This document shows positions 6,622-8,238 of a stretch of DNA of 8,238 nt, piece by piece. The notes under the pieces were generated by a model. It saw nothing but the letters and a program-made list of their open reading frames with translations, did not search any database and had not been told where the DNA came from. The position numbers were made by a program, and so were the translations under genes. The stretch spans positions 1 to 8,238 of the forward strand of contig JBEPXC010000161.1 in the NCBI GenBank assembly GCA_041642035.1, given 5' to 3'. How positions within the stretch are numbered: position 1 is the stretch's first letter; each line of letters starts with the position of its first letter. Source of the stretch: SKVR01 sp041642035. GTDB lineage: Bacteria; Bacteroidota; Bacteroidia; Bacteroidales; UBA7960.

Positions 6622-7557
6622 ATGAAAAATCTGACCTTCTTTTTTGCCATTCTTTTTCTTTTTTCCTGCGCCAACCCCAACAAGGAAAAGGTAACCCTTC
6701 ATGTAATTCATGCCGGAAGTCTAACCATGCCAGTAAAAGAGCTGGTAAGAGCTTTTGAAAAGGAGAACCCTGAGGTGGAAATTTTAACCGAGGCCTGGGG
6801 AAGCAAAGCAGGAGCCCGGAAGATTATTGAAGTAAATACACCTGCAGATGTGTTTATGTCGGCAGACTATATGGTGATAGAAAATATACTGATCCCTGAT
6901 CATGCCCAATGGTATGCTCCTTTTGCCACCAACGAACTGGCCTTAGTGTATACGGAGCAATCAAGATTTTCAGATGAAATCAATGCACAAAACTGGACAG
7001 ATATACTGATGCGCGAGCAGGTGAAATATGGCCGCAGCAACCCCGATATGGATCCCTGTGGAGTGCGAAGCGTGCTGGCCATTAAACTGGCTGAACTCTC
7101 TTCGCAGCGAGATGGCCTGGCAGAGAAAATGCTTGAAAAAGACCAGGATAATATACGCCCCAAAGAAACAGACCTTATTGCGCTGCTGGAGAGCAACCAC
7201 ATCGATTATATTTTCCTCTATAAGAGTGTTGCTGTGCAGCATGGATTAGAATACCTTGAGCTTCCCGACAGCATCAACCTGGGAAACTTTGCCCTGAACG
7301 ACTGGTACGAAAAAGTATCTTTAGAAACCCTGGGCGCTACTCCGGGATCAAGTGTTACCGAAAGGGGAGAAGCAATGGTGTATGCTCTTACCATACCCAC
7401 TAAATCGGAACAAAAACAAATGGCGGAAAAATTTGCTGCCTTTGTACTGCACCCTGAAAAAGGTCAGCGCATCCTTAAAAACCAGGGCCAAGATCCTGTG
7501 GTTAATTTCACTAACCCTTATCAGAATCTATTGCCACAATCCCTCAGGGAACACTGA
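6622..7557 (+). CDS. wtpA: WtpA-family tungstate/molybdate-binding lipoprotein
   Basis: 311 residues. Residues 1-16 are a lipoprotein signal ending in LFSC, with Cys16 the lipidation site. The mature protein is a periplasmic class II solute-binding protein. VIHAGSLTMPVKEL (28-41), EAWGSKAGARKI (57-68), PADVFMSADY (74-83), NPDMDPCGVRS (140-150) and YKSVAVQHGLEYL (200-212) are the successive ligand-pocket signatures of the WtpA branch, which binds tungstate and molybdate with an octahedral geometry built from carboxylates, unlike ModA. Asp144 in the DPCG motif is a likely ligand. The usual partners WtpB (permease) and WtpC (ATPase) are absent; the next gene is convergent msrA. The gene follows a TonB receptor, whose substrate WtpA would capture in the periplasm. 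It has its own candidate promoter. The family assignment is strong. Preference between tungstate and molybdate cannot be told from the sequence. Confidence 0.9.
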   Translation: MKNLTFFFAILFLFSCANPNKEKVTLHVIHAGSLTMPVKELVRAFEKENPEVEILTEAWGSKAGARKIIEVNTPADVFMSADYMVIENILIPDHAQWYAPFATNELALVYTEQSRFSDEINAQNWTDILMREQVKYGRSNPDMDPCGVRSVLAIKLAELSSQRDGLAEKMLEKDQDNIRPKETDLIALLESNHIDYIFLYKSVAVQHGLEYLELPDSINLGNFALNDWYEKVSLETLGATPGSSVTERGEAMVYALTIPTKSEQKQMAEKFAAFVLHPEKGQRILKNQGQDPVVNFTNPYQNLLPQSLREH

Positions 7558-7584
7558 CAGAAGCATCCTTGCTGAGGCCTGATT

Positions 7585-8232
7585 TTATTGGAGTTGTTCC
7601 TTGTATAACTTTCTGAGCTTCTCAAGCTTGGGTTTTATCACATAAGAGCAGTATGCCTGGTCAGGATTCTTTGCAAAATAATCCTGATGGTACTCTTCTG
7701 CTTTATAAAATTGAGTAAGCGGTTCAATTTGGGTAACCAGCGGATCAGCCCATAAATCTGATTGTTCTGTTTCTTCAAAGACGTTGCGGGCAACCTTTTC
7801 CTGATTTTCATCATGGAAGAATATTACAGAGCGATACTGTGATCCCACATCAGCACCCTGGCGATTTAAAGTGGTGGGGTCGTGAAGGTGAAAAAACACC
7901 TCCAAAAGCTCCCGGTAACTGATCTCATTGGGGTTGAAATGTATCTGCACCACTTCTGCATGACCGGTACGACCGGAAGTAACTTCGCGATAGGCCGGAT
8001 TTTTTACCGTGCCACCACTGTATCCGCTGATGACGGATTCAACACCGCGGATTTCTTCGAATATGGCTTCTATACACCAGAAGCAACCCCCGCCCAGGGT
8101 AGCCACTTCCAGGCTGTTTTCGTTCATTTTGTTTTGTTCCATAAAGGTATTTTTATTTGAGCCAGCATAGCCACATGAGGTTGCAATAAGGAAAATCAGT
8201 AGTAATGCTGTTTTTGTGAAGTTCTTAATCAT
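7585..8232 (-). CDS. msrA: peptide methionine sulfoxide reductase MsrA, exported lipoprotein form
   Basis: 215 residues. It repairs methionine-S-sulfoxide in proteins and peptides with electrons from thioredoxin-like partners. The catalytic motif GGCFWC (48-53) carries nucleophile Cys50, followed by GYSGGTVKNPAYREV, GHAEVVQI with catalytic Glu93, and GADVGSQYRS with Asp128 and Tyr133. Cys195 in DQAYCSYVI is the probable resolving cysteine. The C-terminal second resolving cysteine of E. coli MsrA is missing; Cys53 may contribute. Residues 1-20 (MIKNFTKTAL, then LLIFLIATSC) form a lipoprotein signal with Cys20, so the enzyme should work in the periplasm, where most bacteria instead use an MsrAB fusion or MsrP. 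A spacer of about 25 residues separates the anchor from the domain. Starts at inner methionines (residues 31 and 36) would give a cytoplasmic enzyme, but the signal is convincing. It converges on wtpA with 27 bases between stops. Its promoter is outside the window. Confidence 0.95.
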   Translation of the reverse strand: MIKNFTKTALLLIFLIATSCGYAGSNKNTFMEQNKMNENSLEVATLGGGCFWCIEAIFEEIRGVESVISGYSGGTVKNPAYREVTSGRTGHAEVVQIHFNPNEISYRELLEVFFHLHDPTTLNRQGADVGSQYRSVIFFHDENQEKVARNVFEETEQSDLWADPLVTQIEPLTQFYKAEEYHQDYFAKNPDQAYCSYVIKPKLEKLRKLYKEQLQ

Positions 8233-8238
8233 TGGTTT

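Noticed and set aside
6616..6638. Fourth ModE-like operator at the wtpA start (CGATATATG then AAAAATC)
   Set aside because: The left half resembles site 1 but has two extra bases, and there is no matching right half-site at the required distance.
7542..7577. CCTCAG...CTGAGG stem at the wtpA/msrA convergence as a terminator
   Set aside because: The stem has only 6 bp with a 24-base loop and no real T tract, so it is not convincing.
7882..8160. Plus-strand 92-codon frame inside msrA
   Set aside because: Antisense to conserved MsrA catalytic motifs, with no recognisable protein features.

Overview
The window looks like chromosomal DNA from a member of the Bacteroidota. Three exported proteins have short lipoprotein signals, genes have no convincing Shine-Dalgarno sequence, two promoters fit the TAnnTTTG type of -7 box, and there is a TonB-dependent receptor. 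The genus cannot be read from the sequence. No RNA genes, insertion sequences, integrases or CRISPR arrays are visible.

Left part (1-2206): the 3' end of an AcnA-type aconitase gene, a strong intrinsic terminator, then a complete ALDH7/antiquitin-type aldehyde dehydrogenase gene with its own terminator. These are ordinary metabolic genes (TCA cycle; probably lysine/2-aminoadipate semialdehyde oxidation). The gap 2207-2458 holds no gene but has a striking 68-base palindrome with CCG/CGG boxes exactly 11 bases apart.

Central part (2459-7557): what appears to be a molybdate/tungstate locus. A minus-strand lipoprotein that I read as two tandem, degenerate sulfite-oxidase-type (molybdopterin-fold) domains is divergent from a one-domain ModE-type regulator. 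The regulator is followed by a TonB-dependent outer-membrane receptor and then by a lipoprotein of the WtpA tungstate/molybdate-binding family. No permease or ATPase gene is present. Three copies of a 23-bp imperfect palindrome, CGWYWTG-YAAAAAWYR-CMTAWCG, lie directly upstream of the lipoprotein gene (one) and of the receptor gene (two). They are good candidates for operators of the ModE-like protein. They also argue that the true starts of both target genes are the later ATGs (3529 and 4301). The inferred picture is metal oxyanion uptake through the outer membrane, periplasmic capture by WtpA, and control by the one-domain ModE protein, with the two-domain lipoprotein as an uncharacterised periplasmic partner.

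Right end (7585-8232): a minus-strand msrA gene encoding an exported, probably lipid-anchored methionine sulfoxide reductase, convergent with wtpA.
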